Positions 24,522 to 36,696 of a stretch of 64,000 nucleotides of DNA are shown in pieces. A model generated the notes under the pieces. It saw only the letters and a program-made list of their open reading frames with translations, did not search any database and was not told the origin of the DNA. Origin of the DNA: Tulasnella sp. 424 (Eukaryota; Basidiomycota; Agaricomycetes; Cantharellales; Tulasnellaceae); NCBI GenBank assembly GCA_019633425.1, contig WSUB01000054.1, forward strand, positions 124,001 through 188,000. Direction: 5' to 3'. Within the stretch, counting starts at the first letter, position 1; every line of letters starts with the position of its first letter. The position numbers were made by a program, and so were the translations under genes.

Positions 24522-25039
24522 GACCTTTGTGTCGACTGGGGGAGGGAGGACGAGGTGGTGGACGGAATTCAAATCTTGGTTGGGAGAGGAATGCGGAGAT
24601 GTGCAAGGTCTCCGTTCCCCTCATATCCATCACCACACCAAAAGCTCTATCCCCAGTCATCCCTCAGCGGTGGAGGATATTTTAGTCAGATTGATGGTCT
24701 GATCTCATGTCAAGAGGAACGAGCTAAAGTGCCACTTTTCCCTCTGAACCATCTGGATGGGGATTTGGCACTCGAGGCATGGTCGACGGTCAGCCTGACA
24801 GCTTTGACGGTTCCGGGAGACAAGCAATTTCCTTTGAACCCTCGTAGCAACGAGAGGGGAAATTTGAAGTAACGGCTCAGATATTTTCACCAGCTCGGCT
24901 GTCCTTTCGTTTGAGCCGATCACCAAAGGCGACAGTACAAAGGACGGATTTTGTCCAATGTCAGCCCTCCCTCACGAAGGTTATATACCGGCGAGGAGGG
25001 TGGTTTCACTTCTCTTAACCATAAGAAAACCTGCCAACC
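24522..25039. promoter_or_regulatory. Bidirectional promoter, PRP6 and BTB gene
   Basis: 518 bases between two divergent start codons. The BTB side ends in a pyrimidine-rich, then A-rich leader with the start context CCAACCATGT. No TATA box or other clear element was found on the PRP6 side. Confidence 0.5.
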
Positions 25040-26086
25040 ATGTCTTCGTCTTCTCGCGCCGCTTCCCTCTCTCCTCGTCAGAACACCACCACCGTTGCTT
25101 CCGAGTCGCCGACAAATTCCAACTCCACCGACCTTATCCAACATCCCGTGCATTACTACCCCGACGGATCCTTCATTTTCATTGTCGAGAACTACACCTT
25201 TCGCATCTACCAAGGCTTGCTTGCGCGAAGGAGTGAAGTCTTGCGAGACTTATTCGTCATCCCCCAAGCCGAAGAAGAGTCATCGAACGCGGGCAACAGC
25301 GATTCATCAGAGTCGCAGGTGGACGACCTCCTTCAAATGAAGATTGACGGCGTTCCGGCAGTACGTCTCGACGACAGAGCGGCAGACTTCGCCGCACTTC
25401 TGGACATCATCATGCCCGATCAAATACCCCCAGCTGAATCGCATTTCACATTCGACAAACTATCCGGGATCTACAAACTATGCGACAAGTACATCATCGA
25501 CGATATACGCGACTGGGCTCTGTTGTGGCTCGACGACCTGTTGCCTACAACGGAGGACGACATCTGCAAGATGGGCGAAGTCTACACTTCCGCGTCGGTT
25601 GTAGCACGGGTGATTGCATTCGCTCAAGATGCCGAGTTGCCACAGTTTCTTCCCCTTGCATACTACGCGATGGCAACATATCCCTGGAGCAGAGATGACG
25701 CGTTCAGTTCATTCTCGGAGGCCGGTCAGTGGCTCTGTGAACAAGACGGATACCGAATCGAGGTCGGCCGGAGCGCAATCCAAGCCGAGGTTCTTTCTCG
25801 GGTGTTCAGCTCCCTTCCGGATATCGGTCTACCCGGCCGGTCTACATGCATGGCGGCTATGGTGAATGGAGGGACTTGTGCGAAGGTACGGAATCGAGTC
25901 TGGAGTGAGCCGGCAGAGTTGGTGGCTGAAGTTCTGGGGTCACCGTTGGAGTACTTGGATCGAAGGGTGAAGGTCCCTCCTCGGAACTGGTGTTCGAGGT
26001 GTACGCTGGAAGCGGTAACACAGGCTGCCTTGATGCGGCACGCTTTATATGAGAAGCTGGCTGGTTTCTTTTTATTGTCAGATTGA
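25040..26086 (+). CDS. BTB/POZ domain protein
   Basis: Intronless gene for 348 residues. After a Ser-rich N-terminus the BTB core is visible: YYPDGSFIFIVENYTFRIYQ, GLLARRSEVLRDLFVIPQ, an acidic/Ser insert, VPAVRLDDRAADFAALLDII, and the helical end FDKLSGIYKLCDKYIIDDIR. In the Agaricomycete family this 'D.gsi.l.ve...F.vh...L...S.vf..mf' arrangement is common and the proteins are many and poorly studied; they may serve as Cullin-3 adaptors or transcription-linked factors, but nothing in the sequence decides that. The C-terminal half is helical and contains a Cys-rich patch (WCSRCTLEA). It is a single copy within the window and is divergently arranged with PRP6. Confidence 0.85.
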   Translation: MSSSSRAASLSPRQNTTTVASESPTNSNSTDLIQHPVHYYPDGSFIFIVENYTFRIYQGLLARRSEVLRDLFVIPQAEEESSNAGNSDSSESQVDDLLQMKIDGVPAVRLDDRAADFAALLDIIMPDQIPPAESHFTFDKLSGIYKLCDKYIIDDIRDWALLWLDDLLPTTEDDICKMGEVYTSASVVARVIAFAQDAELPQFLPLAYYAMATYPWSRDDAFSSFSEAGQWLCEQDGYRIEVGRSAIQAEVLSRVFSSLPDIGLPGRSTCMAAMVNGGTCAKVRNRVWSEPAELVAEVLGSPLEYLDRRVKVPPRNWCSRCTLEAVTQAALMRHALYEKLAGFFLLSD

Positions 26087-26921
26087 TGTTTCATGTATTT
26101 TGTATCGATCAAAGCTTGCTGTGTAGTACTAAGCCGTGTACCCGTATCGGTCCTTTGCGGAATTCATTTGTCCCTGTCCCTGATACAGCAAGTTTGATAG
26201 TTGCAGCTGTGAGCTCGCGTTTATAAATATTTAATAGTCATAGATCCAAACCATCCTCTGGCTAATTAATCCGGGGGCCGACCAATTCTTGGATCGAGCG
26301 CCGTGCCTGGAAAATTCCGAAGATGAACTGTTTCACAAACCTCCTTGTGGGTGCGAGCTATTACCCGACGGTTCGTTTGGAGCTAGTGTACTCCAACGCA
26401 ACGTCACGAGTCGAGTGAACCATATGGTGTCAGGGGCTTCGGAAGACCGAGACCGTGGTAGAAACTTCCAGATGGCTGGAAAGAACGCGGCCGACGATAC
26501 CCAAGAGCCAATCCCCAAAGACATTCTCTAACCTTCGAGCTTATTCTTGGGGGAATACTGCGCAGAATAGTGCATCGTTTCAGGGGCAAACGACAGTGAG
26601 TCACGATAACAGGATGAGAGTCACAGTCAAACTTGAAGGTCAGGGCTGGTCGTGCAAACAGTTCAAACATAGATCAACAGGGATCGAACTCCACTGTCCC
26701 CCACTTTCCCGAGCCCGGTGCTCTAAATCCTCGAAAGATTCCGCACCCACAAATCCCATCCCCCTTGTTTTTCTTACTACCACTTTTTTACATCTTTGAA
26801 TCTACTATCCCCAATGGACGCTTAAGGGTGTAGGTCCTCAGATTCTGGTTCTTTGTTGCTTCCCCATTGACAGAGGACCTCCTTATCGCGTAACCAGCAC
26901 GCACTACGAAGATTATCGACC
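26087..26921. other. Spacer and leader upstream of GCN2
   Basis: 835 bases between the BTB stop and the GCN2 start. Open frames up to about 115 codons occur (for example 26455-26799) but show no family signal. The final 110 bases hold a tiny upstream ORF, listed separately. Confidence 0.45.
26814..26825 (+). promoter_or_regulatory. Possible three-codon uORF in the GCN2 leader
   Basis: ATG GAC GCT TAA lies about 100 bases upstream of the GCN2 start, in the context CCAATGG. If transcription starts upstream of it, ribosomes would meet this minimal ORF first. The transcription start is unknown, so its use is inferred only. Confidence 0.3.
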
Positions 26922-29900
26922 ATGAGCTTAACGAATGCAATTATTGAGTGAGCACTCGTCTCACGTATATATACTAGTACCGTGACGAGATTTGACCGAT
27001 CTTCAGGGAGGAGATACAAACAATCGAGAGCATTTTCCCTGATGACCTTCACCGAGAAGTCAGCACCGCGAAAGCTTGGAAGGTTGCTCTTTCAAACTGT
27101 CATACGATTTCTAGTTTGCTGATGCGCTCTCTTTAGGGGGCGTCAATGCCCCCTTCTTTCACATTACGTGTCGCGTCAGACGACCCAGACCTCGAACAAC
27201 ACGTCTACCTTACGCTGCATGTCCAGTGAGCAACCCATCCGGGCAGCGTGTCCTATCAAACCTGATTTGCGGCTCGCAGATATAGCAAGACTTATCCAAC
27301 CGCCCCCGCTACTTTCACAATCAAGGCGCCTATGGGGGGGCTAAGCTCTGATCATCTTAAGACCCTACTGACCGACATACAACGCAAGGGAAAGGAACTC
27401 GCTAGAAGCAAGCAGGAGATGGTTTTCGACGTAAGAGGCCTTTTCATACCAACTTGTCATAGCCGTTTAAGCGACGTCCCTTCGACCAGCAGATCCGACA
27501 GCTGTGCGTCGACTTCATGAACTCCAACCATACCTACCAGAAGCCAAGTGTTGTGAAGCCCGAGGCAAAGTTCACTCAATCACTCGCTACGGAAATGCAA
27601 GTCCGAGCTGCGAGTGCTGAACGGGTGCGAACTCCAGTCCTACGTCATATCGCTAGGCTTTGCCTCACCTTACCCGCGTTCTACAGGCGCAAAAAGTCAG
27701 AGCAGCACTTGAAGCTGATGATGGTCAACGGCAGCTAGAAGAAGAAAGAGCCAATCGCTTGGCAAATGAGATGAAACGAGATACCCAACGACGGGAGCAA
27801 AAGATACGCGCGGATCAGGAACGGAAGCAGGCCCGGGAACGATTCTTAGACCGGTCCGAGCAAGATGATTCCGTCGTCAAATTCGACCACGGCGGCATCA
27901 AATTGGACGATGGAAGAACATTCAATGCCGTCAAGATACTAATGCATCATAACTGTGCGCCCCTTTTCATTGTTACGAGACAAGGGACTAACTCGCGGTT
28001 GGGTTAGGCATCCTGGGCAAGATTTCGGCAGTCGAGCCCATCTTAGACTCGCCTTCCCCCTCCGCAACTTCCATATCACTCGATTTGCACTCGTTCTACT
28101 TCACTTCGACTTATTACAGTCGCAGCCAAGGTTGGTTCAATAGCAATCCCATCCTATCTCCTACTGACATATAATGACACGACCAGGCCGAAAACGGTTA
28201 AAGGAAGTTGAATCGGAACTTCAGGCTTTACGCGGTCTCTGTCACCCGAACCTCATTCGTGTCTATGGTGCCGAGCTTAAGAAGTCCCCGGATGACGGAC
28301 AGGTCCTTTTCGTTCTGACCCAACGCCCACCCTCACTCACGTTGAAGGACGTGCTAGAACAAAGCGACACGCTCCGCCCAGAGAAGGCTGTTGTACGTCC
28401 CTTCTTTGTTTTTTTTTCGACCCGTGAACTAGAAAGTTGATTCTCGCGCAGGATTACATCATTCAAATATTGTCGGCGCTCTCAGCTTTGGCATCGTTCC
28501 AGCCGGACAACAACCACGAACGAGTGCGGTTCTGTCATCGAGGTATGCAATCTAACCTGCCACGACGAATCTTCTTGTTCACTTACGGAATCTATATCAG
28601 GAATCTGCATGGCGAACGTTGGCTTGGTACGGGACTCTACCGCCAAATTTGGAACTAAGCTTGTTGTCTCGAAATCCTGGTACTACGGCCGCCTGCTGAG
28701 CCAGCACAAGTCTAACCCATTTGACGGGACTTCCGCTTACGTGGAAGAGAATCCAGTTCCCCGGCAATGGTACTGGTTCACTTTATCACCACGCGAGGAA
28801 CACAATTGCTAATAAAAAACTGGTTAATTCAGGCTATCTCGAGACGCTGAAGACTCTCCGCATGTTTACAATCAACGGCGGGACATCTGGGACGCGGGTA
28901 TCATTATGTTGCAGATGCTGCTGGGCGTTGATGTCATGACGCAATACCCCGCTATATGGAACGCGGTGGATGCACTTGTTGCTCGTAAGCCGACTTGGGC
29001 CCCCGTAAAGGCGTGTTGTGTTGACATTTCTTCTTCAGTCCCAATCACTGATTTGCTCCGGACAACAATTGCAACGATGTTTGATCAGACGAAGAAGAAC
29101 GGAACCACCTGTAGCGAACTCATTGCCAAGTTTAAGGAAGCCGCGAGAGAGCGACCGCCTAGTGAGGCCGACAATGGTACTGTGGTCGGCTCTGTCGGCA
29201 CAGGTTGTCTGGACGCCGTGAACCCTCGAGATTTGAATCCCTGACCACCTTTTCCTGGCAACTCTCGCAGGTCCACGAAGCCCCGCTTCGCCGATAGCGC
29301 CAGTTCGACACACAGCAGACTATTTCTACCCATCCGGTTCAGTCTCCAGTCTCTCGATGGCCCCTCCAAGGACGAGTCGCTACAGGGAAGAGTGGGAGGA
29401 AATAGAATTCTTGGTGGGTGTTGCATGGTTTTTGCAAGACTTGCAAAGATAAGCTAACCTGGAAGGGTGTCCGGTAGGGTAAAGGCGGCTTTGGTTCGGT
29501 TGTGAAAGCCAGGTTAAAGCTGGATGGCGCAATTTATGCTGTAAGGGAGCCCCCCCCCCCCTCCAAAGAGCAAGACTCAGAGTCCACTTCTCTTTATAGG
29601 TGAAGAAGATCAAACTCCGTGGCGAAAACGATGGTAAGATTTACCGGGAAGTCAATGCGTTATCTCGGTTAAATCACCGGTTCATTGTGAGATACCATAC
29701 GGTAAGTAGCCCAGGGGTTGCCTATTCCGTTCTGAATGCCGTGCTAATGCAAGGAAGGGTAGACATGGATCGAGTCGACAGGGGTGTCAGGTTTCGAAAC
29801 ACCGACAGAGTCCGGCGAATCCAGCACCAGCGCGGCAGAGACGAACGGCATCAATGGAACATCTAAACCTGGTCGTCGACGTAATGGCCCCATATTCAGG

Positions 29901-32900
29901 AGAGACCTTAGCATGGAAGAAGGATCTTTCTCCGCGTCCATGACCACCACAACTTCGTTCCCGAGTATTCGCTTCGGACATAGTGACGACGGGGCCTCGG
30001 ACGACGAGGCTGATGAGGAGGCCGAAGCTGGGGAACAGGAGGACGAGGAGGAGGAGGAAGAGGAAGAGGAAGAAGATGAAGAAGAAGATGGAAACTTGAC
30101 AGAATCAGTGTACCCTCGCTCCAACCGTTCGAAGAGTGCCGACGCAAAGACGACTTTCTTGATTGGAAACGGAACCTCGTCCGAAGACGATACCCCTAGT
30201 AATTCGCGTGCACCCAGCCGAAAGAGCATGTCAAAGCGAGGCAAGTCTCCCAAGAACCTCCTTCAATCGCATTTCGCCAGAGCGCCTCAGATTATGTATA
30301 TTCAGATGGCGAGTAGGATTAATTTGATGGACTCGACCGTCTCGCCTAACGACCGTATCGGCTTACAGGAGTATGTCGAAAGACAAACCTTGAAAGAAGC
30401 AGTCGAAGATGGCATCACTGAGAAAGATTGCTGGAGGCTATTCCGTCAGATACTAGAAGCGGTGGCCCATATTGCATCTCTGGGAATTGTGAGTGTCACA
30501 TATCTCGGACCCTTGAACGGGAAGCGCTTACGGAGCGCCCATTCAGATTCACCGTGATATCAAATTAACGAACATTTTCATTGGTGAGCGAGTTGGCAAC
30601 CTATACATGCCGTTTTCTGACCTGAATCTCGTGTAGGCGCCAACGGAGATGTCAAAATTGGTGACTTCGGACTGGCTACCTCTTCACTCGCCGGTATCGA
30701 CCCTTCTGATCTATCCAAGACGGCATTCCAGCCAAACCTCGAGATTACTTATGGTTCGAGATCGTTTACCTTCTGGAAATTATATGAGCGCTGATGAGTT
30801 ACGTTTCGTAGGGGTTGGCACGGCACTGTACACGGCCCCTGAGGTCTTGACTCGTGCGCGCGGTAACGCCAATCATTCCAAGGCTGATATGTATTCCCTC
30901 GGAGTATGTTCTACGTCGTTCACTATGCCACCAGCTAACCTTTTCGTCTTGGTAGATCGTGTTCTTTGAGATGTGCTGGCCTCCATTCCAGACGAGCTCG
31001 GAAAGAATAGAAGTCCTGACCAAGCTTCGATTGCCAGCAATACTATTCCCCGACACATGGCAAGACAAGGAACGACAGAGGACTATTATCACGAAGTTAC
31101 TCCAGCACAACCCCGCACAAAGACCTTCAGCTCTTGAACTATCCAATTCGAGTCTGCTTCCAGAACAAGAAGAAGATGCTTACTTCGAGGAGGCGCGAAG
31201 GAAAATTCGTGAGCATTCTCGTTTTCATTTCATGCATCTTGAGCGCTCATCCAAACTCTGGGCAGATAACTCGGATGAGCAATGCGAAACCTTCATTTCC
31301 GAGCTCTTCCAGAAGAAGTTCGACGATGTGAAGCAGCTTTCGTACGATATTGGAGCAACTCCCGCAGAGCATAGCAGCCTTAATGATATTGTTCAGGCGA
31401 GTAGTTCGCTCTGGAAGCTTGTGTCCATATTCTGACTTCATAGCCTACAGGAGCACATGGAACAACTCTTCCAACTCCACGGTGCTGTTCATAAAGAGCC
31501 TCTGATTCTCGTTCCATTAACGGAGGTCTTTGATGATGAACAACAACCGGTCAAACTCCTCGACAGCTCAGGCCGTGCCGTCTCACTACCGCGAGATTTG
31601 ATCGTGGGCTTCGCCAGGCTTGCAGTGCCATCCAAAGATTCCCGTACGCCCCTGCGCGTCAAACGCTTCCACGTTGGGAACGTATATCTACCGTCGCCTA
31701 CTGGGAAGCAGCCAATTCCTCGGCTAATGGCGGTAGTAGACATTATAGTGAGTGCTCTATGGTACAGTTCTGAAGCCGAATTCTAACACTCGTGGAATAA
31801 GCACACGGACAATGCTGCAGGAGCTGCCGAGGCCGAATTGATCCGTATCGTCAACGAAGGACTCAACATATTCCCTGGTGTCAACACGCATCAATACGAG
31901 GTCTTGGTGTCGCACAGTCACAGTATGTCGTACAATCCCCATTGATTCCACCCTACTAACAAACTTTCTGCTAGTTATCGACCATCTCTTTAGCCGAATT
32001 GCTGACAGAGGTCGTCGCCGTGATGTTGTACTAGTGATGAGCCAAGCAAAAACGTTCTCTCAGAAGCGACCCCACCTGTTGAAACTAGGTCTCCCAAGGA
32101 TGTTGATCGACGAAATGGAGATACTCTCTGAGGATATCGGTGAGCCATTCAGGGATCTCGACGTCCCCGCAAAATGCTAAAATTCTTACCTGTCCAGAAC
32201 CGGAAGATGCGTCGGACGTTTTGGAACGGATCGAAAGACTGTCAGGCCCGTCCGCTCGCTTGCACCTCGCCTTCGAGGAAGTTCTGAGAACCATCAGCCT
32301 GGCTCGAGTCATGGGTGTAGCGCGGCCGATTGTGTTCCGACCGTTTACTATGTTGGACCAACCTCACTTCCGCGACGGTGTTCAGTTTGAAGTCCGGGGT
32401 GCGAAGCGAACCGCAGAAGCTATCGCGAGAGGTGGCCGGTGAGGATGGTTCTCTCTACTGGTCTGCGCTAGGGTATTGACGGCGAAGTTCACTAGGTACG
32501 ACCATCTGATCAGCAAGTTTGCCGGTACCTCTTTCAAGGCTACCAGAGCGATTGGAGTCCAGATTTCCTTGGAACCTCTGATCGTATCCCTAGCGGAAAA
32601 CCTCAGCGTAACTGTCCCCCGCCTTATCAAAGACCGGGATTCCTTTGGATATTGGTCGCCCAACCGTTGCGATGTCTACGTTGTCTCGTTCCAGACGGGA
32701 TACCTGGCGGAGAGAATCGAGCTAACAGCCATGTTATGGCAACACGGGATCCGGGCCGACGTGATGTACGAGTCGGCCATTGAGAATAACGCAGATCCGA
32801 TGTCCATTGCAAAAATGTGTAGCTCGGAAGGCATCTTGTGAGTACTTTCTTTCAAACTACAGGCACGGTCGACACTGACGAAGGCTTTCCCCAAAGGTTC

Positions 32901-33696
32901 ATGGTAAGCAAGCTGTGTTTAAGGACCTGTTTGTAAAACTGATATCAGCCGTCTCAAGCTGTGGTACAGGCCAAGGGCGCCCAACAGGGACCATGTGACC
33001 TACAAGGTCAAGAGCATCCTCAGGAACACGGAAATTGAAGGTACGATCCCGCTTTAGCTCGTTGAACATAGGCTAAGTTGCCTTGGACCTAGTCCCACTC
33101 CAGGAGATTGTCCCTTGGCTCACCTCCCAAATTGCCGAGCAACGCAGAGCAGATTACGGCACTTCGGGGAGCAAAGCGACTTTGCTCAATAGCTCGTCCG
33201 TCGGTGCACCCGCTGCACCCTCCTCCCGCGATATCTCTTCAACTGGGGGACCGGCAGTCCAGGTCATTGTCGCTGGGGATTCTTACAACAAGAAGTTCCA
33301 AAGGCATAAGGCGAAAATGCATCACACTGAACGAGGTTTGTCTATTCTATTATAATCGGTCGACTGTCCGCTGAGGGATGTTTGATACGCCGCCTAGCTT
33401 ATATTCTCGAATCGGAACTCCGGAACTCTATTACGTCCGGCCTCCCTGTCATTGGTGTCGAAGCTACGGGTAGAGCACTGGAGGTCATGACCAGAGACAC
33501 CGCCTGGCTCACATCCGACGCTGCCTGGAAGGTCTTGACGGTCGAGCTGAAGGATGATCTGCCACCTACTGTAGCGTCGAATCTTAGAGAAGCGATTCTT
33601 GCAAAGAAGACGGGCGGAGAGGGAGCTTCAGGTGGTAAGATAATGGTCGGATTGATGAGCTTGAAAGAAGAACGAGTGTTTATGATACGGGTCTGA
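26922..33696 (+). CDS. GCN2: GCN2 eIF2-alpha kinase
   Basis: Senses uncharged tRNA and phosphorylates eIF2-alpha in the general amino acid control. The domain order is complete. RWD domain: MSLTNAIIEEEIQTIESIFP, then ASDDPDLEQHVYLTLHVQ and TYPTAPATFTIKAP. A charged coiled coil carries NEMKRDTQRREQKIRADQER. Pseudokinase: LRGLCHPNLIRVYGAEL and DIWDAGIIMLQMLLGVDV. Kinase: GKGGFGSVVKARLKLDG, the Lys in YAVKKIKLRG, a long acidic/Ser insert, IHRDIKLTNIFIG, VKIGDFGLATSS and ADMYSLG. HisRS-like domain: EHMEQLFQLHGAVHKEPLIL, VYLPSPTGKQPIPRLMAVVD, VEIDGFARLAVP-like region and GLPRMLIDEMEILSEDI. C-terminal ribosome/tRNA-binding part: SGLPVIGVEATGRALEVM to VFMIRV. All catalytic residues are seen. Roughly 20 short introns are needed. 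The start ATG 26922 splices after ATTATTGA into the RWD exon in frame. Confidence 0.93.
29550..29561. repeat. Poly-C tract in a GCN2 intron
   Basis: Twelve C in a row just after the GTAAGG donor that follows the exon encoding AIYAV in the GCN2 kinase N-lobe. It lies within the intron, so length variation should not affect the protein unless it disturbs splicing. Confidence 0.85.
30030..30090 (+). repeat. GAG/GAA low-complexity tract coding for poly-Glu
   Basis: Purine-rich trinucleotide-like run inside the GCN2 kinase insert; translates to an unbroken stretch of Glu with a few Asp. Part of the N-lobe insert between the strand ending in HRFIVRYHT and the hinge region YIQM. Confidence 0.85.
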
Positions 33697-36696
33697 TCTT
33701 TTGATGTATTTGTTGGCTTGTTTCCCCATCTCAAACAATGTTTTTACCGTCCGTCTGTCAATCTCCCCTGTACACCTGCTCGCATCGCGTGACGTCAACT
33801 GGCAAACCCCGTCGATGCAAATACTCCGAGCCCGCCCAAATCCACCCGCTCCGCGCGTGTCTAAGCCCGAAAAACTACCATCTGTTCTTCTTCACCTCTT
33901 ACTATATGCTCTAATCTTCGTTACACCAGATAACGCGTCAGGACGCGCACAGAAGGTTGAGCTACCCCCCTTACCGTCGACGTTCTCCTCCGGGGTAGTC
34001 GTGAAAACGCTGTAAGCGGCTCATATCCACCCAACCACGCCATATCACGATAATTATGCGTGAAACTCTGTGAACCTATGTCCGACTTAGGCCCACGATG
34101 TGTTTTCCTCGACAAACTCGATCACGTGAGTGGTGGTTGGGGCAAAAGGAACTTTGCTCCTCTAGAACTTACACACCACTGCTCTTCCGACTCGATTAGG
34201 CACAAGCCGAAATAATTAATAAAACTACGCGATCTCAGTATAAGGTTAGTTGTTCGCTGGTTGCTGCGGCTGATGATCATTTCCGAGTCCTCCAGATCTC
34301 GTGCCCCACTGGAACAGGTTCCTCCCGGGTGTATTGCTAACCCCGGGCGATCGCTGCGCGTTCACGACCAAACCCCGTTGATCTCGGGGAAATATCTTAC
34401 GTTTCAGCTTTCCCCTTGGATTTTAACCTCTTTGCTCCATTCACACTCCAAATTGGGTCTCGGCAAACGCAGATCACGAACCTTCCTTGGCATTCTCACC
34501 GCCAAAGAAGTGCTTCTAATCACCGCCACAATGCGGGAGGTCTGGATACGTATTAATTGAGCATGTGTCGCTCCAAGAGTGGGCAGCTAGAATTAGCCAT
34601 CCAGGTCCACCAATCGGCAACTCATCCCCCACTGTCGATATGCCATCTCAACATATTGGACTTGAAAACAGAGTAGGATGCATCCTTTGTCGCTGCCGCC
34701 GTCTGCTGAGCTGTACGTCTGGAAGCCCCCGGGCCCCGCCCCACCCCCGACTCCAACAAGGCCTTTTTTTCGGTTTGAGACCCCCCCTGAATTTCGGATC
34801 CGCGCATTTCAGGAAAAAATTGGTTATGATGGTTAAAATTAGTTTCGCTCCTCTTTGGGGGCGTGTCGTGGGTCCCGCTCGACTCTTCGTTGCTCCACGG
34901 GCATCATTGCTGGATTGCACAACCACTCGCAACGGAGGTATTCTATCTTTTTGCTTCGTTTTTTTTTTTCGCATGCATGACTAACATAAAATCGGCGATG
35001 CTGTATAACTCCGTATTCTTGGATCCCCGGACTTTGAAGCTGGGGGCTTGGAGGATCCCGAAACACCGCGGTTCAATGAATCTTCACCCGGATCAAACGA
35101 CGCGACCCGTCCCTGTCATACCGACAATCGAACGCCTGGGAACTCCAATATTGGATCTAAAGATTTACCGTTTGGAAATATGCCTCGCTAGGAAGAAGGT
35201 TGCGATGGACCTTTTGCACTGAGAGCAGCTCGAATCCGGCTCTCTGCGGTGACGCCAACTTGCCGTTTATCTAATGCACCGCACTGCACAGTCCAGCGAC
35301 CGCAACGTGTTCAATTATGAAACTCCTTGCACTTTTAATTGCGATTTTCGATCGGCATTTAATGTGATGGTGGCCGGCCGAACCCCCAACTGGCTTATTT
35401 TAAGCTTCTTAGCTTCTCAAGTGGAGCCAGGGAAGCAACGTGTTCGCCAGCTTTTTCCTTCTCCCGGGCTAGGGCAAGGGGAACCTTAAGGGTGTGTAGA
35501 CAACGGCTGAATGTGCTGCTCTATGGCTGCTACATGGAAAGGCGAGAAAACGGGTGGGGCGCGTTCTATAAGACGTGGAGCCGGCTGGACACTTTTCGAG
35601 CGTGCCCACTGTTTCCCACCCTCTCCTCTCACCTCTCTGAAGGCGCTGCGAGCTTCTCGACGTCGTCGGATCATTCCTGACACCTCAACTTTGCGGTGAG
35701 GCGGCGTCCGACTGGCGCTTACCGCCCCCAGGGACCGTCCACACCTCTTGATCTTTGGGTGTGTGACCCCAATTTGCAATATACGATTACCCGGGATTGC
35801 TTTTCGCATATCGCTAGACCTTATCTGGCTCCGGAGGAAGCGAATGCTCCAAAGAGGGGTCCTCTCGGAGCATCGCAGGGCGTTGTGGAAGGCTTGAGTC
35901 GAACGTGGGATGTATGATGTCATACTTGGTCGGCATGCGAATCACTTTGTGCGACGCCACCTTTTTTCCCCATTCTCAACCGTGCGGAAGACACCGAAGA
36001 CAGTTTGGATGCCCGTTTTACTTTCGGGCTTTGCGCTGCGCCTCGCCACGCCTTGATTCGAGCACCCCACTACGTCATAGGGTGCTGAGGATTGCTCATT
36101 TGTCTTTTGGTACCCGATTCCCGTTATGGAATGCGCACACCCACTTCGCGCGTCACCGTTCACCCTCATTCCTACAAATCCACTAGAATCTCCAGTACTC
36201 ACGTCTGTCGTATATGATGACGCGAGATTGGGCAGTCTAAAACCTCTCCAAGAACTCCTTTTCCAGTCCCCAATTCCCGCTTTTTTCTCTGAGGTTCGAC
36301 CTCCTTCCGCACCAACCGTTGCACCCTCCCTACCTACGGGGAGATCGCCAAACCTCACCACCTCCACCTGCCTGTTCTGTTTGAGTTTGGTCACATCAGC
36401 TCATTTTCGGCTTGCAATACAGGTAAGCACCGCTTTCACTCCACCGAGTCGGGGACGGCGGACAGCGCGTCGATGATCTGGACCGCCTCGCCTCCTCCGG
36501 ACTTGAAGTTCCTGCGGACCTGCTTTGGCGATAGTCTAGCTCTTCGCCTACTCGGTATGGTCTGATTATCTTTTGCCTTTCATGCTGATTTGTCGATCCG
36601 GGATTGGTTCCTTGGCAATGGTAGACTGCGTCGATCTCCCCGCGGTACACGGAGGCCAGTAACTTCTGTGGTCTACAAAAGCACACCAGGCGAGGA
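33697..36696. other. Three-kilobase spacer, probably including the YTH gene leader
   Basis: No convincing coding gene. Frames of 110-150 codons occur on both strands (for example 35923-35486 and 36394-35942 on the minus strand), but they lack domains and overlap one another. The plus strand becomes pyrimidine-rich from about 36100, and a CAG|GTAAGC donor is seen near 36420. This fits a long, possibly spliced 5' leader for the YTH gene that starts at 36697. Confidence 0.45.

Noticed and set aside
26640..26720. tRNA-like GGATCGAACT motif
   Set aside because: The T-stem does not pair on either strand and no D or anticodon arm can be placed.
29744..30253. 169-codon minus-strand frame with poly-Ser opposite GCN2
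   Set aside because: Poly-Ser is the reverse reading of the GAG/GAA tract; the sense strand carries the kinase.
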